NCBI RefSeq assembly: GCF_001528745.1 | Contig: NZ_BCNS01000157.1 | Span: 1-43,440 of the forward strand | Reading direction: 5' to 3' | Source: Marinobacterium profundum | Lineage (GTDB): Bacteria > Pseudomonadota > Gammaproteobacteria > Pseudomonadales > Balneatricaceae | DNA length: 43,440 nt | Shown: positions 8,599-17,779 of the stretch, one piece after another | Numbering within the stretch: position 1 is the stretch's first letter | Layout: every line of letters starts with the position of its first letter | Program-made: the position numbers and the translations under genes | Notes under the pieces: generated by a model | What the model was told of the DNA's origin: nothing | Seen by the model: the letters and a program-made list of their open reading frames with translations, nothing else | Databases searched by the model: none

Positions 8599-8904
8599 AT
8601 GAGTACAGATGTCAGCGAAGCACTTAAATCCTTGGACAATCCAATGCGCTTGGCGATCTTGAATTGGCTGAAGGATCCTCGGAAGCATTTCCCCGAGCAG
8701 GAGATTGATCCCGAGGAGGTTGGGGTCTGTGTGAGCATCATTCAGAAGCGGGTTGGACTGTCCCAGTCCACTGTTTCCCTTTACCTAACCGCTCTACAGC
8801 GTGCTCAGCTGGTGACCTCCCAGCGCATTGGCCCTTGGACATACTACAAGCGCCATGATCAAAATATTTCGGCATTCATTGAAGCGCTCAGATCGCTCAT
8901 TTGA
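8599..8904 (+). CDS. ArsR-family winged-helix regulator
   Basis: 101 residues. It starts MSTDVSEALKSLDNPMRLAI, where SLDNPMRLAILNWL is the ArsR-type helix 1-2 signature. The recognition helix region is VGLSQSTVSLYLTALQRAQL, and the beta wing is VTSQRIGPWTYYKRHDQNIS. It lacks an ELCVCDL metal-binding helix; the only cysteine is in GVCVSIIQ, so metal sensing looks unlikely. An insert (KHFPEQEIDPEEVG) between helices 2 and 3 is longer than in SmtB-type members. It sits 104 bp after the OYE gene in the same direction. It probably represses the aldehyde dehydrogenase/OYE unit until an electrophile or other ligand releases it; this is inferred from position and from the shared GATATT motifs. Confidence 0.82.
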   Translation: MSTDVSEALKSLDNPMRLAILNWLKDPRKHFPEQEIDPEEVGVCVSIIQKRVGLSQSTVSLYLTALQRAQLVTSQRIGPWTYYKRHDQNISAFIEALRSLI

Positions 8905-9022
8905 AGGGCCCTGTTCACACGCTCGGATGGCAATGTCCCCTGAAATCAGTGCTTGTCAGACTAGAATTTTTCTCCTAATCGGAACAATGAATTTTTGTGC
9001 GAAGACATCGCGTGGTTTTTAG

Positions 9023-9143
9023 GACAACCAAGTCATTGCCATTCTCAAGCAAGCTGAGGTCGGTAGCCCCAGTCTCGGAGCTTTATCGCGAGCACGGCAC
9101 CAGATCGGCGACCTTCTACAAGTGGCGCGACAAGGTGAAATAC
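9023..9143 (+). pseudogene. IS3-family OrfA remnant
   Basis: Two adjoining frames give DNQVIAILKQAEVGSP and then VSELYREHGTRSATFYKWRD, the helix-turn-helix of IS3-type OrfA (IS407-like), broken by a one-base shift near 9070. There is no start or end, so it is dead. The rest of 8905-9304 holds no other gene I recognise. Confidence 0.7.
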
Positions 9144-9304
9144 TTCCCTGCTCAGCCCCTCTGATCCGACGCTGGTGGCGGTTATGCGTTGACGTGCCAA
9201 CAAGGAGTACCGCCTGAATATCAAGCAAATAACCACCTTAATTAACAAGCAATAATCACCAGGCATAGATGTCCGGTGTGTCACATACAAATGGAGCCAA
9301 AACG

Positions 9305-9931
9305 ATGATAAAACTTCACCATCTTAATGATTCACGCTCGATTCGCATCCTGTGGTTACTGGAGGAAATAGGCGAACCGTATGAGTTAATCAAGTACAAC
9401 CGCGATGAAAAAACACACTTAGCCCCCGCCTCACTGAAGGCCATCCACCCTCTCGGAAAATCTCCCGTCATTGAATTAAATGGGCAGATAATTGCAGAGT
9501 CTGGCGCTATCGTGGAGATTCTGATTAATAGATTCGCTCCTCATTTAGCACCAAATGCACTCTCAGAAGAATACACTGATTACTTAGAGTGGATTCACTT
9601 CTCAGAAAGCTCAGCCATGCTTCCGTTTCTACTAAAAGTATTCAATCAATATGAAATCCAATCAGGAACCGACCTAAAGTTCCTAAGCGACTATGCCGAA
9701 ACAGAATTCAACAAGATATTCTCATATATAAATAACCACCTCAAAGGTAGAAACTTCTTAGTAGAAGATCGTCTTACAGGAGCAGACTTCATGCTTGGGT
9801 TTGTCGTACATGGCGCACTAAACAGGCTAAAAATTGTAAATAAATTCCCCAATATTGAACGCTATATTAGTAATATTGAAAGCATTCACAGTTATCAAAG
9901 AGCAATTAATAAAGAGAGAAACTCTGAATAG
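9305..9931 (+). CDS. Glutathione S-transferase-like protein
   Basis: 208 residues from ATG 9305, with GGAG nine bases upstream; an upstream start at 9269 lacks a good ribosome site. The N-terminal thioredoxin fold shows MIKLHHLNDSRSIRILWLLE with the Ser-Arg that binds glutathione. IHPLGKSPVIELNG has the cis-Pro, and AESGAIVEILI has the Glu-Ser that holds the gamma-glutamyl group. The helical C-terminal half includes LTGADFMLGF, a conserved folding motif. It conjugates glutathione to electrophiles or has a related thiol role in the cytosol. The gene is clearly richer in A/T than its neighbours and is flanked by two unrelated IS3 fragments (9023 and 10143). That points to separate acquisition. 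A functional link to the upstream electrophile genes is possible but not shown. Confidence 0.85.
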   Translation: MIKLHHLNDSRSIRILWLLEEIGEPYELIKYNRDEKTHLAPASLKAIHPLGKSPVIELNGQIIAESGAIVEILINRFAPHLAPNALSEEYTDYLEWIHFSESSAMLPFLLKVFNQYEIQSGTDLKFLSDYAETEFNKIFSYINNHLKGRNFLVEDRLTGADFMLGFVVHGALNRLKIVNKFPNIERYISNIESIHSYQRAINKERNSE

Positions 9932-10142
9932 CTCTGTCTTTCGTGGCTATTCCCCACATTACAGGCGACAATCCCTTCGTTGGATAGAAAATGTCGGCAC
10001 GCCATCCACAGGTTCGATAGGGTAAATAACGGTAATCACCGTAACGTTCACCCCTAAAACCTTATAAAAATCGCTTCACTGGTCCGATCCAACAGAGAAA
10101 ATATGGAGCGGTAAGGTATACCGCTGTATTCAGCTAGGGGCA

Positions 10143-10640
10143 ATACGGCAATCACCTACCTTGCAACAGGTGAAGGCTGGCTATATCTCGCGGTCATCAT
10201 CGACCTGTACTCCCGCCGCGTGATCGGCTGGGCCATGAGCGAGCGCATGACCGCCGCTTTGGTGTGTGATGCCCTCCAGATGGCGCTGTGGGGGCGCAAG
10301 CACCCAAGCCGCACGATTGTTCACAGCGATCGGGGAAGTCAGTATTGCTCAGCGGATTATCAGCGCTTGCTATCATCCCAAAAACTGAGGTGCAGCATGA
10401 GTGCGAAAGGCAACTGCTACGACAATGCCTGTGCCGAGACTTTCTTCCACAGCCTGAAAGTTGAAGCCATCCACGGCGAGCATTTTCCGACGCGCGAGAG
10501 TATGCGCCATCAGGTGTTTGAGTACATTGAACTGGACTACAACCGACAACGCCGGCACAGTACGATTGGCTTTATGAGTCCGGAGGACTTCGAGTCCCGA
10601 GACGTCGCTTAAACCCGTGTCCACGATTACTGGGTAAGAT
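10143..10640 (+). pseudogene. IS3-family OrfB, C-terminal half only
   Basis: From about 10143 the frame reads [20 protein letters not shown], then [53 protein letters not shown] and [20 protein letters not shown], to the stop at 10612. This is the rve integrase core of an IS3 transposase. The second Asp and catalytic Glu are present, but the first Asp and everything before it are lost: TAITY replaces the usual DITY. The segment after the stop, TGTCCACGATTACTGGGTAA, is the likely right end of the IS. Beyond about 10643 the nuclease gene described next resumes on the minus strand. The 211 bp before it (9932-10142) hold no gene I can recognise. Confidence 0.82.
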
Positions 10641-10642
10641 CA

Positions 10643-11253
10643 AAACCTTCAGGAAGCCCGAAAAACGCTCATGGTCGTGTTCAATCGACGTATCTACAAT
10701 CTAGCCATGGATTTCCAGGCCATCAGCGTCGTTCTCCAGTCCCAGACTAGTTGCCAGGGTCATATCGGTCTTCAACACCTCAGTAACAGATTCGACCTGC
10801 CGCTTTACTTGCGTCCCGGCTTTACGCAGCGTCTGCGTTTTGTGCAGCCATGCATCGAACTGCGAATTGCGCAAGAAGGTAGACTTGATCTCCAGCACTA
10901 GTAGGTGACCATCCCGCTGGCAGATCAGATCGATTTCACCCGGATCATAGTCATCCGTCTTAGGGGACTGATAATTCGCTACGACTCTGAATCCACGCGC
11001 TGCAAACTGCTCCGCCAACCGTGTCTCGATACGCTGGGTTTCATCCCGGGTTTCCTGTCTTCGACCCCCAAATACGGCGCAGGTTGTTAAGTGCCGCCGT
11101 CGAATTGTTCTGGAACGCCATCAGCCACGGTAACTGAAACAGAAAACGGCCCATTTTCAGCACCGGCCGTTCATGGAGTTCTGGCATCGGGCCGTGGCGC
11201 TTGTCGCGCAATTGGGTGGCCCGTTCTTTCAGGTCCGAAGTCCAGAAATCGAG
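10643..11253 (-). pseudogene. PD-(D/E)XK-like nuclease-domain protein, multiply broken
   Basis: On the minus strand a first frame from about 11253 reads LDFWTSDLKERATQLRDKRH and FLFQLPWLMAFQNNSTAALN. A frame change near 11045-11060 leads into ETQRIETRLAEQFAARGFRV, then PGEIDLICQRDGHLLVLEIK and STFLRNSQFDAWLH. GEIDLI followed by LVLEIKST is a textbook PD-(D/E)XK nuclease core (Asp, then Glu-x-Lys). A TAG at 10701-10703 stops translation, but the same frame continues in sense as IVDTSIEHDHERFSGFLKV until the IS3 right end near 10643. So this gene has at least a frameshift, a nonsense codon and IS damage at both ends. The family seems to be an uncharacterised large nuclease-domain protein; I cannot name it. 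Confidence 0.68.
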
Positions 11254-11340
11254 TATGGCTTCTGCTGACTGTACTTACGACATGAACACTCCATTGTCCA
11301 GCGGAGCCCTCTCGGCCCCTCTTATCCCCGATGTAGCAAA
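11254..11340 (-). other. Group II intron fragment, part beyond the IS3 insertion
   Basis: The minus strand here reads CTACATCGGGGATAAGAGG, then TGTTCATGTCGTAAGTACAG and GTCAGCAGAAGCCATA. This resembles the stretch that precedes the reverse-transcriptase ORF in bacterial group II introns. It lies on the same strand as, and in line with, the larger intron fragment at 13864-14217, with the IS3 element in between. It is fused directly to the nuclease remnant, and no reverse transcriptase or domain V/VI follows. Confidence 0.55.
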
Positions 11341-11410
11341 GTCTGTAGTGGTTCAATGATTCCGGACACCGATTTAGGTGGTACAGTCACCACCGCAGAT
11401 GAGGTGTTCT

Positions 11411-12577
<1,167 letters not shown>

Positions 12578-13636
12578 ATGCATGATTCATCGCCGAGTGA
12601 CGTCATTCTAGGGGTTGATACCCATCTCGATATTCATGTCGGCGCCGTGATTAATGGTGCCGGCAAGCTACTTGGAACCCTGGCCGTAACGACCGATGCC
12701 GCGGGGTATCAGGCACTAGTGGCCTGGGCCAAAACACTCGGGCACTTACAGCGAGCGGGCGTGGAAGGCACCGGCACCTATGGTGCAGGCCTGGTCCATG
12801 TATTGCGGGAACAGCTGATCGAGGTCCTGGAGGTCAATCGCCCTGATCGTCGGCAGCGCAGACTCAAGGGTAAGTCAGACCCTCTCGATGCTGAAAATGC
12901 AGCCCGCGCGGTACTGGCAGGACATGCCACGGCAATCCCGAAGCAGCAGTCCGGTGTGGCTGAAGCCATGCGCATCGTGTCTGTCGCACGGCGTAGCGCA
13001 GTTAAAGCCAAAACTCAGGCCATTAATCAGCTTCGAGCGCTCCTTGTCAGCGCGCCAGCGGATATCCGCGTACGCCTGTGGCGCAGTAAGCCCGCTGATT
13101 GTGTAAGCGCCTGTTCATGCCTGCGGGCGTTAGGGACAACCACTCACCTAAAAATGCTGACGACCACGCTACGTGCATTGGCCAAGCGCTGGCGCATGCT
13201 GGCTGAAGAAGTCGAGGCGCATGATAAAACCCTGGATGATCTTACGCAGCAGCATGCCAAGCGTCTTCGAGCGCAATTTGGTGTTGGCCCACAAACGGCG
13301 GCAATACTGTTATCTGTCGCAGGGGATAACCCGGAACGCTTGAAACACGAAGCGGCATTAGCCGCCTTGTGCGGCGTGAACCCCTTGCCCGCGTCGTCCG
13401 GCAAGACCATCCGACACCGCCTCAATCGCGGTGGTAGCCGCGTGGCAAACAACGCTCTATGGACGATTGCGATGGTACGGATGCGAAGTGAACCGCGAAC
13501 ACGGGCCTATGTTGCGCGCAGAACGGCTGAAGGCCTGTCTTCCAAGGAGATCCATCGCTGCCTGAAGCGCTACATTGTCCGAGAACTGTACCCGCTGATT
13601 CTGGCTGACTTGGCCGAATCGGCGCGATTTTCTTGA
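12578..13636 (+). CDS. IS110-family (DEDD/serine) transposase
   Basis: 352 residues. The N-terminal RuvC-like DEDD domain shows GVDTHLDIHVG (Asp14), GVEGTGTYG (Glu63), and KGKSDPLDAENAARAV (Asp101, Asp104). The C-terminal transposase_20 domain has LRAQFGVGPQTAAILLS, then GVNPLPASSGKTIRHRLNRG with the catalytic serine region at Ser273/Ser274, and NNALWTIAMVRMRS. All key residues are there and the gene is intact, so this copy may be active. Together with the leader RNA it would carry out RNA-guided recombination of a circular donor into a target. RBS: AGGAG ten bases before ATG. Confidence 0.93.
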   Translation: MHDSSPSDVILGVDTHLDIHVGAVINGAGKLLGTLAVTTDAAGYQALVAWAKTLGHLQRAGVEGTGTYGAGLVHVLREQLIEVLEVNRPDRRQRRLKGKSDPLDAENAARAVLAGHATAIPKQQSGVAEAMRIVSVARRSAVKAKTQAINQLRALLVSAPADIRVRLWRSKPADCVSACSCLRALGTTTHLKMLTTTLRALAKRWRMLAEEVEAHDKTLDDLTQQHAKRLRAQFGVGPQTAAILLSVAGDNPERLKHEAALAALCGVNPLPASSGKTIRHRLNRGGSRVANNALWTIAMVRMRSEPRTRAYVARRTAEGLSSKEIHRCLKRYIVRELYPLILADLAESARFS

Positions 13637-13863
13637 CATAGGAGCGTCAATTCCCCGATGGAAAGAGTATTCCGGAGCCTGAAGTCAGAGTGGGTACCAC
13701 CGACAGGCTATGTCAGCCCTCTCGAGGCTCAACGTGACCTCAGCTACTACCTGATGCAGCGCTACAACTGGCTGCGCCCTCATCAGTATAACGATGGTGT
13801 TCCGCCGGCAAGAGCCGAAGAAAAACTTAATGTACTGTCCGGTATTAGTTGACCACTACAGAC

Positions 13864-14217
13864 CGCCTCGCGACAATCGTAGCCAGAGGCAGCACAGCAG
13901 ACCTCCCAGGGTAAGACACGTGACCTTCACACTTATACCCGCCGCATTTACGTCCACCGTTTCCGTGCAAGAATGGGGCTTTGAAGATAATTGCCTCCTC
14001 ACCCACGGCGCCCGCCTCCTATGCGATTTCTGTTCGTCGGGCCAGTGCTTTGCCTTCGGCTTCCTTCAGATTCCACCTCGCGGTGGACACCCTTGCCGTT
14101 CGGCTAATCGTTCCCCTTGCCGGGCCGATAGTGGACTTTCACCACCAAGTCATCCGGCCGCCACCACGCGTACCGGAACAGCGCCAATCAAGGCGCTACG
14201 CGCCATGCCTGGCGCAC
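13864..14217 (-). other. Group II intron, 5' ribozyme domains (truncated)
   Basis: Reading the minus strand from 14217 gives the group II 5' end GTGCGCCAGGCATGGCGCG (consensus GUGYG). Familiar domain I segments follow: GGTGGTGAAAGTCC, GGCAAGGGGAACGATTAGCC, AAGGGTGTCCACCGCGAGG, GGAATCTGAAGGAAGCCG, ACGAACAGAAATCGCATAGG, GCACGGAAACGGTGG, GCGGCGGGTATAAGTGTG and TCACGTGTCTTACCC. The 3' portion is cut by the IS3 element, and no reverse-transcriptase ORF or domains V/VI remain, so it cannot splice. The 5' exon side is a terminator hairpin followed by TTTGTCGTT; insertion just behind terminators is a habit of class C introns. Protein frames through this region are not genes. Confidence 0.78.
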
Positions 14218-14226
14218 AACGACAAA

Positions 14227-14249
14227 GGCCGATAGATGATCTATCGGCC
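14227..14249 (-). terminator. Intrinsic terminator behind the tRNA-Pro end
   Basis: GGCCGATAGAT and ATCTATCGGCC form a perfect 11-bp inverted repeat with a minimal loop. On the minus strand it follows the tRNA CCA end by about 17 bases and is followed by TTTGTCGTT. It is the natural stop for tRNA-Pro transcription and the entry point of the group II intron. Confidence 0.75.
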
Positions 14250-14266
14250 TAAGTGTTTGAATTTGT

Positions 14267-14311
14267 TGGTCGGGACGAAAGGATTTGAACCTTCTACCCC
14301 TTGCACCCCAT
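14267..14311 (-). tRNA. tRNA-Pro(GGG) 3' fragment, probable attachment site
   Basis: The minus strand gives the anticodon loop ATGGGGT (anticodon GGG) and stem GCAAG. The T arm follows as GAAGG TTCAAAT CCTTT, then acceptor CGTCCCG, discriminator A and CCA. The 5' half (acceptor CGGGACG, D arm, left anticodon stem) is absent; upstream is unrelated A-rich DNA leading to an integrase gene 160 bp away. A 45-nt tRNA 3' end beside a tyrosine integrase is the usual att remnant of an integrated island. The native terminator lies on the left, so the left side is the old chromosomal flank and the island extends to the right. Confidence 0.75.
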
Positions 14312-14474
14312 AAAAGAAAGTCAACATCCACACCGATCCCACCCAGTCCACTACGTTGTTATATATCAATAACTTAGACATAAATTCATCATCTTCTTGT
14401 CCCTAGCCTTCCCATGGCGTCCCACCAAAGCTATTCTCAAACGGTCACAGAACGGGCACGAGAAGCGACTTAGT

Positions 14475-15848
14475 ATGGCAACGATTACGGATCGACAGAT
14501 TAATGCTAAACCAGACAGCAAGGATCGCTGGCTGAATGAAACCGTTATTCGAGGTCATGGTGTATTGGTAGCCCGCATCACACCAAGCGGCCAGCGCTCC
14601 TTTTATTTCCGTTACACCAATAATGAAGGCCGTCGGGATCGGCTCCCCATCGGAAGTTATAGCCGGGAAGTACAGCCAGGTTACCTCACCCTGACTCAAG
14701 CCAGATTGAAGGCCAAAGAGTTGGCGGCACTTCACCAGAGCGGCCTCTCTAATATCCGTGAGCACCTCCAAACAGAGGAGCGCCAGCGACAGGCTGAGCG
14801 GGATATCGAGCTTGTGCGCTTAGAACAAGAGAGTCAGACGCACCGCAGCCGAAGAACAGTAACAGAGCTGTTCGAGCATTGGGCAAAAGTAGACTTGGTA
14901 CGCCGCAAGGACAAGGGCGCAGAGATGCGCCGCCTCTTCACCAAAGAGGTATTCCCGCTAATCGGTTCGATCGCAGTCGAAGATATTCGCCGCCGCGATA
15001 TCACCAACATTACCGACACCCTCTTGGCACGAGGCGTGCCTCGTATGGCGAAAGTTACACTCAGCTCACTCCGGCAGATGTTCCGATTTGCAGTTGTACG
15101 TGAAATTCTCGACGCCGATCCAACAGCAGCTATCAGCAAGACCAGCATCGGTGGACCAAGCATAGAACGAGATCGTATTTTGTCGGATGATGAAATCCGC
15201 CAGTTAAAGGAAGGTATTCCGAACGCCGGGCTGCTAATAACCACGGAAACTGCTGTATGGATATGCTTTTCCACCTGCTGTCGCATCGGAGAGCTGTTAG
15301 CTGCTGAGTGGCGAAATATTGACCTCAGAAAACAGGAATGGCTAATCCCCGCAGAAAATAGCAAAAACGGGAAACCCCACACCGTCTACCTTTCTTCATT
15401 TGCAATGCGACATTTTGAGCAGCTTCATAATCTTACGGGTGCAGGCCGCTGGTGCTACCCTAACCGCAGCGGCTCAACGTCAGTATGCTCAAAGACAATC
15501 ACCAAACAGCTGACTGATCGACAACGCCCACTGGAGAAAGGACCCATGAGTGGGCGAAGCCAGAATGGACAGGCTTTGCTAATGCCTGGTGGCAAATGGA
15601 CCCCACATGACCTCCGCCGCACCGGAGCGACCATCATGGTTGCCTCAGGGGTGCTACCGGAGGTTGCAGAGCGTTGCTTGAACCATACCGAAGAAAACAA
15701 AGTAAAGCGCACATACCAACGGCACAACTATGCCAAAGAGATGCAAGAAGCTTGGCAAATACTAGGGCAGCGTTTACAACTTCTTACAGAGAATGATGCC
15801 TCCCATGCAATCCCAACCTGCTTCGACAGACAAGTGCATCTCGAATAA
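14475..15848 (+). CDS. int: P4-type tyrosine integrase
   Basis: 457 residues from ATG 14475. The N-terminal DUF4102-type segment is ITDRQINAKPDSKDRWLNET with GQRSFYFRYTNNEG and LPIGSY. A SAM-like core-binding domain lies near residues 125-220 (VTELFEHWAKVDL to FRFAVVREILDADP). The catalytic domain shows FSTCCRIGELLAAEW (Arg270), NSKNGKPHTVYLS (Lys), TPHDLRRTGATIM (His378, Arg381), CLNHTEENK (His404) and TYQRHNY (Tyr414), all intact. It would catalyse site-specific integration and excision at the tRNA-Pro 3' end lying 160 bp to its left. It is transcribed away from that site. No excisionase is visible nearby. Confidence 0.93.
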   Translation: MATITDRQINAKPDSKDRWLNETVIRGHGVLVARITPSGQRSFYFRYTNNEGRRDRLPIGSYSREVQPGYLTLTQARLKAKELAALHQSGLSNIREHLQTEERQRQAERDIELVRLEQESQTHRSRRTVTELFEHWAKVDLVRRKDKGAEMRRLFTKEVFPLIGSIAVEDIRRRDITNITDTLLARGVPRMAKVTLSSLRQMFRFAVVREILDADPTAAISKTSIGGPSIERDRILSDDEIRQLKEGIPNAGLLITTETAVWICFSTCCRIGELLAAEWRNIDLRKQEWLIPAENSKNGKPHTVYLSSFAMRHFEQLHNLTGAGRWCYPNRSGSTSVCSKTITKQLTDRQRPLEKGPMSGRSQNGQALLMPGGKWTPHDLRRTGATIMVASGVLPEVAERCLNHTEENKVKRTYQRHNYAKEMQEAWQILGQRLQLLTENDASHAIPTCFDRQVHLE

Positions 15849-16090
15849 CCGATGATTTTCTCAACTGCGCAGCGTCCCTAAGGCGACAACGAAACCAGGG
15901 CCAATTCATCGGTGAGTGAAGGTCAATTCCGTCATATTGAGCCCTACCTGTAGTTCGGTTCACGCCCGATAGGCCCTTCCGACCTACGACTAATTGCGGT
16001 GAACCCATCTTGAGCCAGATACGGTAGCTATCCGATAGTGTCCACCCATCTTCAAGTGGAAACCTATGATGACTTTATGAAGCTTATCTG
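15849..16090. other. Non-coding stretch between integrase and IS66 debris
   Basis: I see no gene, RNA or clear repeat here. Short frames exist on both strands but none has a ribosome site or recognisable sequence. It probably holds the worn left end of the IS66-like remnant. Confidence 0.4.
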
Positions 16091-16541
16091 AAGCATCGTC
16101 ATTATACCGCCGAGCTCAAATCCAGAATTGTGACAACCTGCCAGCAGCCGAGTACCTCAGTCGCCGGGGCCGCGCTGGACCATGGGCTCAATACCAACCT
16201 GGTCCATAAATGGATTCGCACCGCGCAATCACCACCGTCTTCAACATCTTCCTTTATACCGCTCGCGTTGTCGGCCCCTCCAGATCAAAAAATGATACTG
16301 AGCTCTGACGACAGCATCCGCATCGAGATCCCGCGCCCGGGCGGTAACCTGGTCGTGAACTGGCCCGTGACGCAGGCCGATCGCTGCCAGCTCTGGTTAC
16401 AAGAACCGCTGCGATTATCCGTATTGATGAGACCTGGCGCGGCGAGCGTCTGGAGCTGAACCCAAAACTTCTTGCGCTTGTGTAAGGCCTGCCGTGGCGG
16501 CGCATGGGCGCTGCCGGTGTGATCACCGCTCACTTACGTTT
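16091..16541 (+). pseudogene. IS66-family tnpA/tnpB remnant
   Basis: One frame gives HRHYTAELKSRIVTTC, then GAALDHGLNTNLVHKWIR, the HTH of IS66 TnpA (IstA-like OrfA), followed by IRIEIPRPGGNLVVNWPVTQ and ADRCQLWLQE. Shortly after, another frame reads IIRIDETW fused to RGERLELNPKLLALV, a stop, and GLPWRRMGAAGVIT. These are the first and last pieces of TnpB with its middle deleted. No TnpC is present. The element is dead. Confidence 0.65.
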
Positions 16542-16716
16542 CTGCATCTGGTCTCTCACGGCACCCCAAATACTTTAATACCAAAAATGATAATAATCAC
16601 TTACAACAATGAATTAGACGACATCAATCAATCACCCTAAAGTGTCTTTACCGGAGCAAAGGGCGATCCCAGTCCCGGCACTCACTTATCCAGTAAATCA
16701 CACGAGAGCAAAAGAC

Positions 16717-17412
16717 ATGTCTCAACAACTGATGGAAATGCTTGAACAGGCGTTTGAGGAATCCACCAAGCTTTATCAGGATCGCGGCTTTCAGCGTCGC
16801 GTCGGTTTCGGTAAGAAACCCGCGCTGATCAACGTCGACCTCGCCAACGCCTGGACACGTCCAGGCAACCCCTTCACCTGCGATAAAATTGACGACGAAA
16901 TCATTCCTGGCGTGCAGCGTCTGCTTGAAGCCTGCCGTGCCCACGGTTTCCCGGTTATCCATGTCACCACCTGCTATCAAGTCACCGACCGTGAAAACCC
17001 CAATACCGATATGGGCTTGTGGCACAACAAGATCCCGGTTGACGTGGTGGATCAAAGTAATGAAGACCTTTGGGCAATCGATTCGCGTATTGCGCCGATC
17101 GAGGGCGAACAAGTACTAATCAAGAAACGCGCCAGCTCCTTCCACGGCACCTACCTGGCAGGCTTCCTGCGCGCAGCCGGCGTGGACACCATTCTGGTAA
17201 CCGGTGTTACTGCGTCAGCCTGTGTTCGCACTACCCTCTGCGACGGTCTGGCTGAAGGCTTTCGCACCATCGCAGTGAAAGAATGTATCGGTGACCGCGT
17301 GCCTGGGGCTGTGGCCTGGAATCTGTTCGATATCGACGCTAAATTCGCCGATGTGGAGCCGGTCGACAAGTGTGTTGATTACCTGAATACCGTTGGTGCA
17401 GCGAAAGGCTGA
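16717..17412 (+). CDS. Isochorismatase-fold amidohydrolase, N-carbamoylsarcosine amidase-like
   Basis: 231 residues from ATG 16717 (an earlier start at 16642 has no ribosome site). The cysteine hydrolase triad is visible: ALINVDLANAW (Asp41), VLIKKRASSFHGTYLAGFLR (Lys136 or 137) and VTGVTASACVRTTLCDGLAE (Cys169), with the cis-peptide VTA before it. NLFDIDAKFADVEP near the end is also seen in N-carbamoylsarcosine amidohydrolases. That enzyme releases sarcosine, CO2 and ammonia from N-carbamoylsarcosine. The presence of hyuA/hyuB and a CodA-like deaminase in the same window fits this role. Other carbamoyl- or amide-hydrolysing members (ureidoacrylate, maleamate types) are less likely alternatives. 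A TRAP transporter operon follows at 139 bp. Confidence 0.8.
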   Translation: MSQQLMEMLEQAFEESTKLYQDRGFQRRVGFGKKPALINVDLANAWTRPGNPFTCDKIDDEIIPGVQRLLEACRAHGFPVIHVTTCYQVTDRENPNTDMGLWHNKIPVDVVDQSNEDLWAIDSRIAPIEGEQVLIKKRASSFHGTYLAGFLRAAGVDTILVTGVTASACVRTTLCDGLAEGFRTIAVKECIGDRVPGAVAWNLFDIDAKFADVEPVDKCVDYLNTVGAAKG

Positions 17413-17424
17413 GACTGACTGCAT

Positions 17425-17495
17425 CGGGGCCCCGCGCATTGCACAATCGTGGCAGTCGACACCCAACGCCGACAACCGCAGCGAGGGCCCCTTTT
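17425..17495 (+). terminator. Possible terminator after the amidase gene
   Basis: GGGGCCC near 17426 can pair with GGGCCCC at about 17485-17491, which is followed directly by a run of five T. The loop is long (about 50 bases), so this is only a weak candidate. Confidence 0.3.
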
Positions 17496-17711
17496 TCAAG
17501 TACAGCCAATAACCTATACCGCCTACCCACAACAAGAAGAAGGAACGGTAATGAGCACAGTTATCCGAACACTGCTACTGGCCTCGCTACTGGCCCTGAT
17601 GCCAATAGCCCATGCCAATGAGGCTACTCGACTCAAGCTGCATAGCAGCATCGCTCAAACACGCCCCGAGGCACAGCAAGTCGAACACTTCGCTCGACTA
17701 GTACCGTTTCA

Positions 17712-17750
17712 CAGGGAAAATGATTGATTGGAACTCCATCATTTTCCCTG
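17712..17750. repeat. Subterminal inverted repeat in the IS630 left end
   Basis: CAGGGAAAATGAT (17712-17724) and ATCATTTTCCCTG (17738-17750) are a perfect 13-bp inverted repeat with a 13-base loop. It overlaps the inner end of the terminal repeat. On the minus strand it lies behind the LexA-like gene and could end its transcript, but no T run follows. A transposase-binding or transcription-shielding role is also possible. Confidence 0.6.
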
Positions 17751-17779
17751 TCTGCCCCTGGCTGCTGACCAGCGAGGCA

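Noticed and set aside
9023..10640. One single IS3 element with GST as internal cargo
   Set aside because: The OrfA fragment and OrfB fragment belong to different IS3 subgroups by their motifs, so they are probably not halves of one element.
13794..14252. 152-codon plus-strand frame with a Cys-rich segment
   Set aside because: The minus strand of this stretch is group II intron ribozyme sequence; such frames over introns are well-known false genes.
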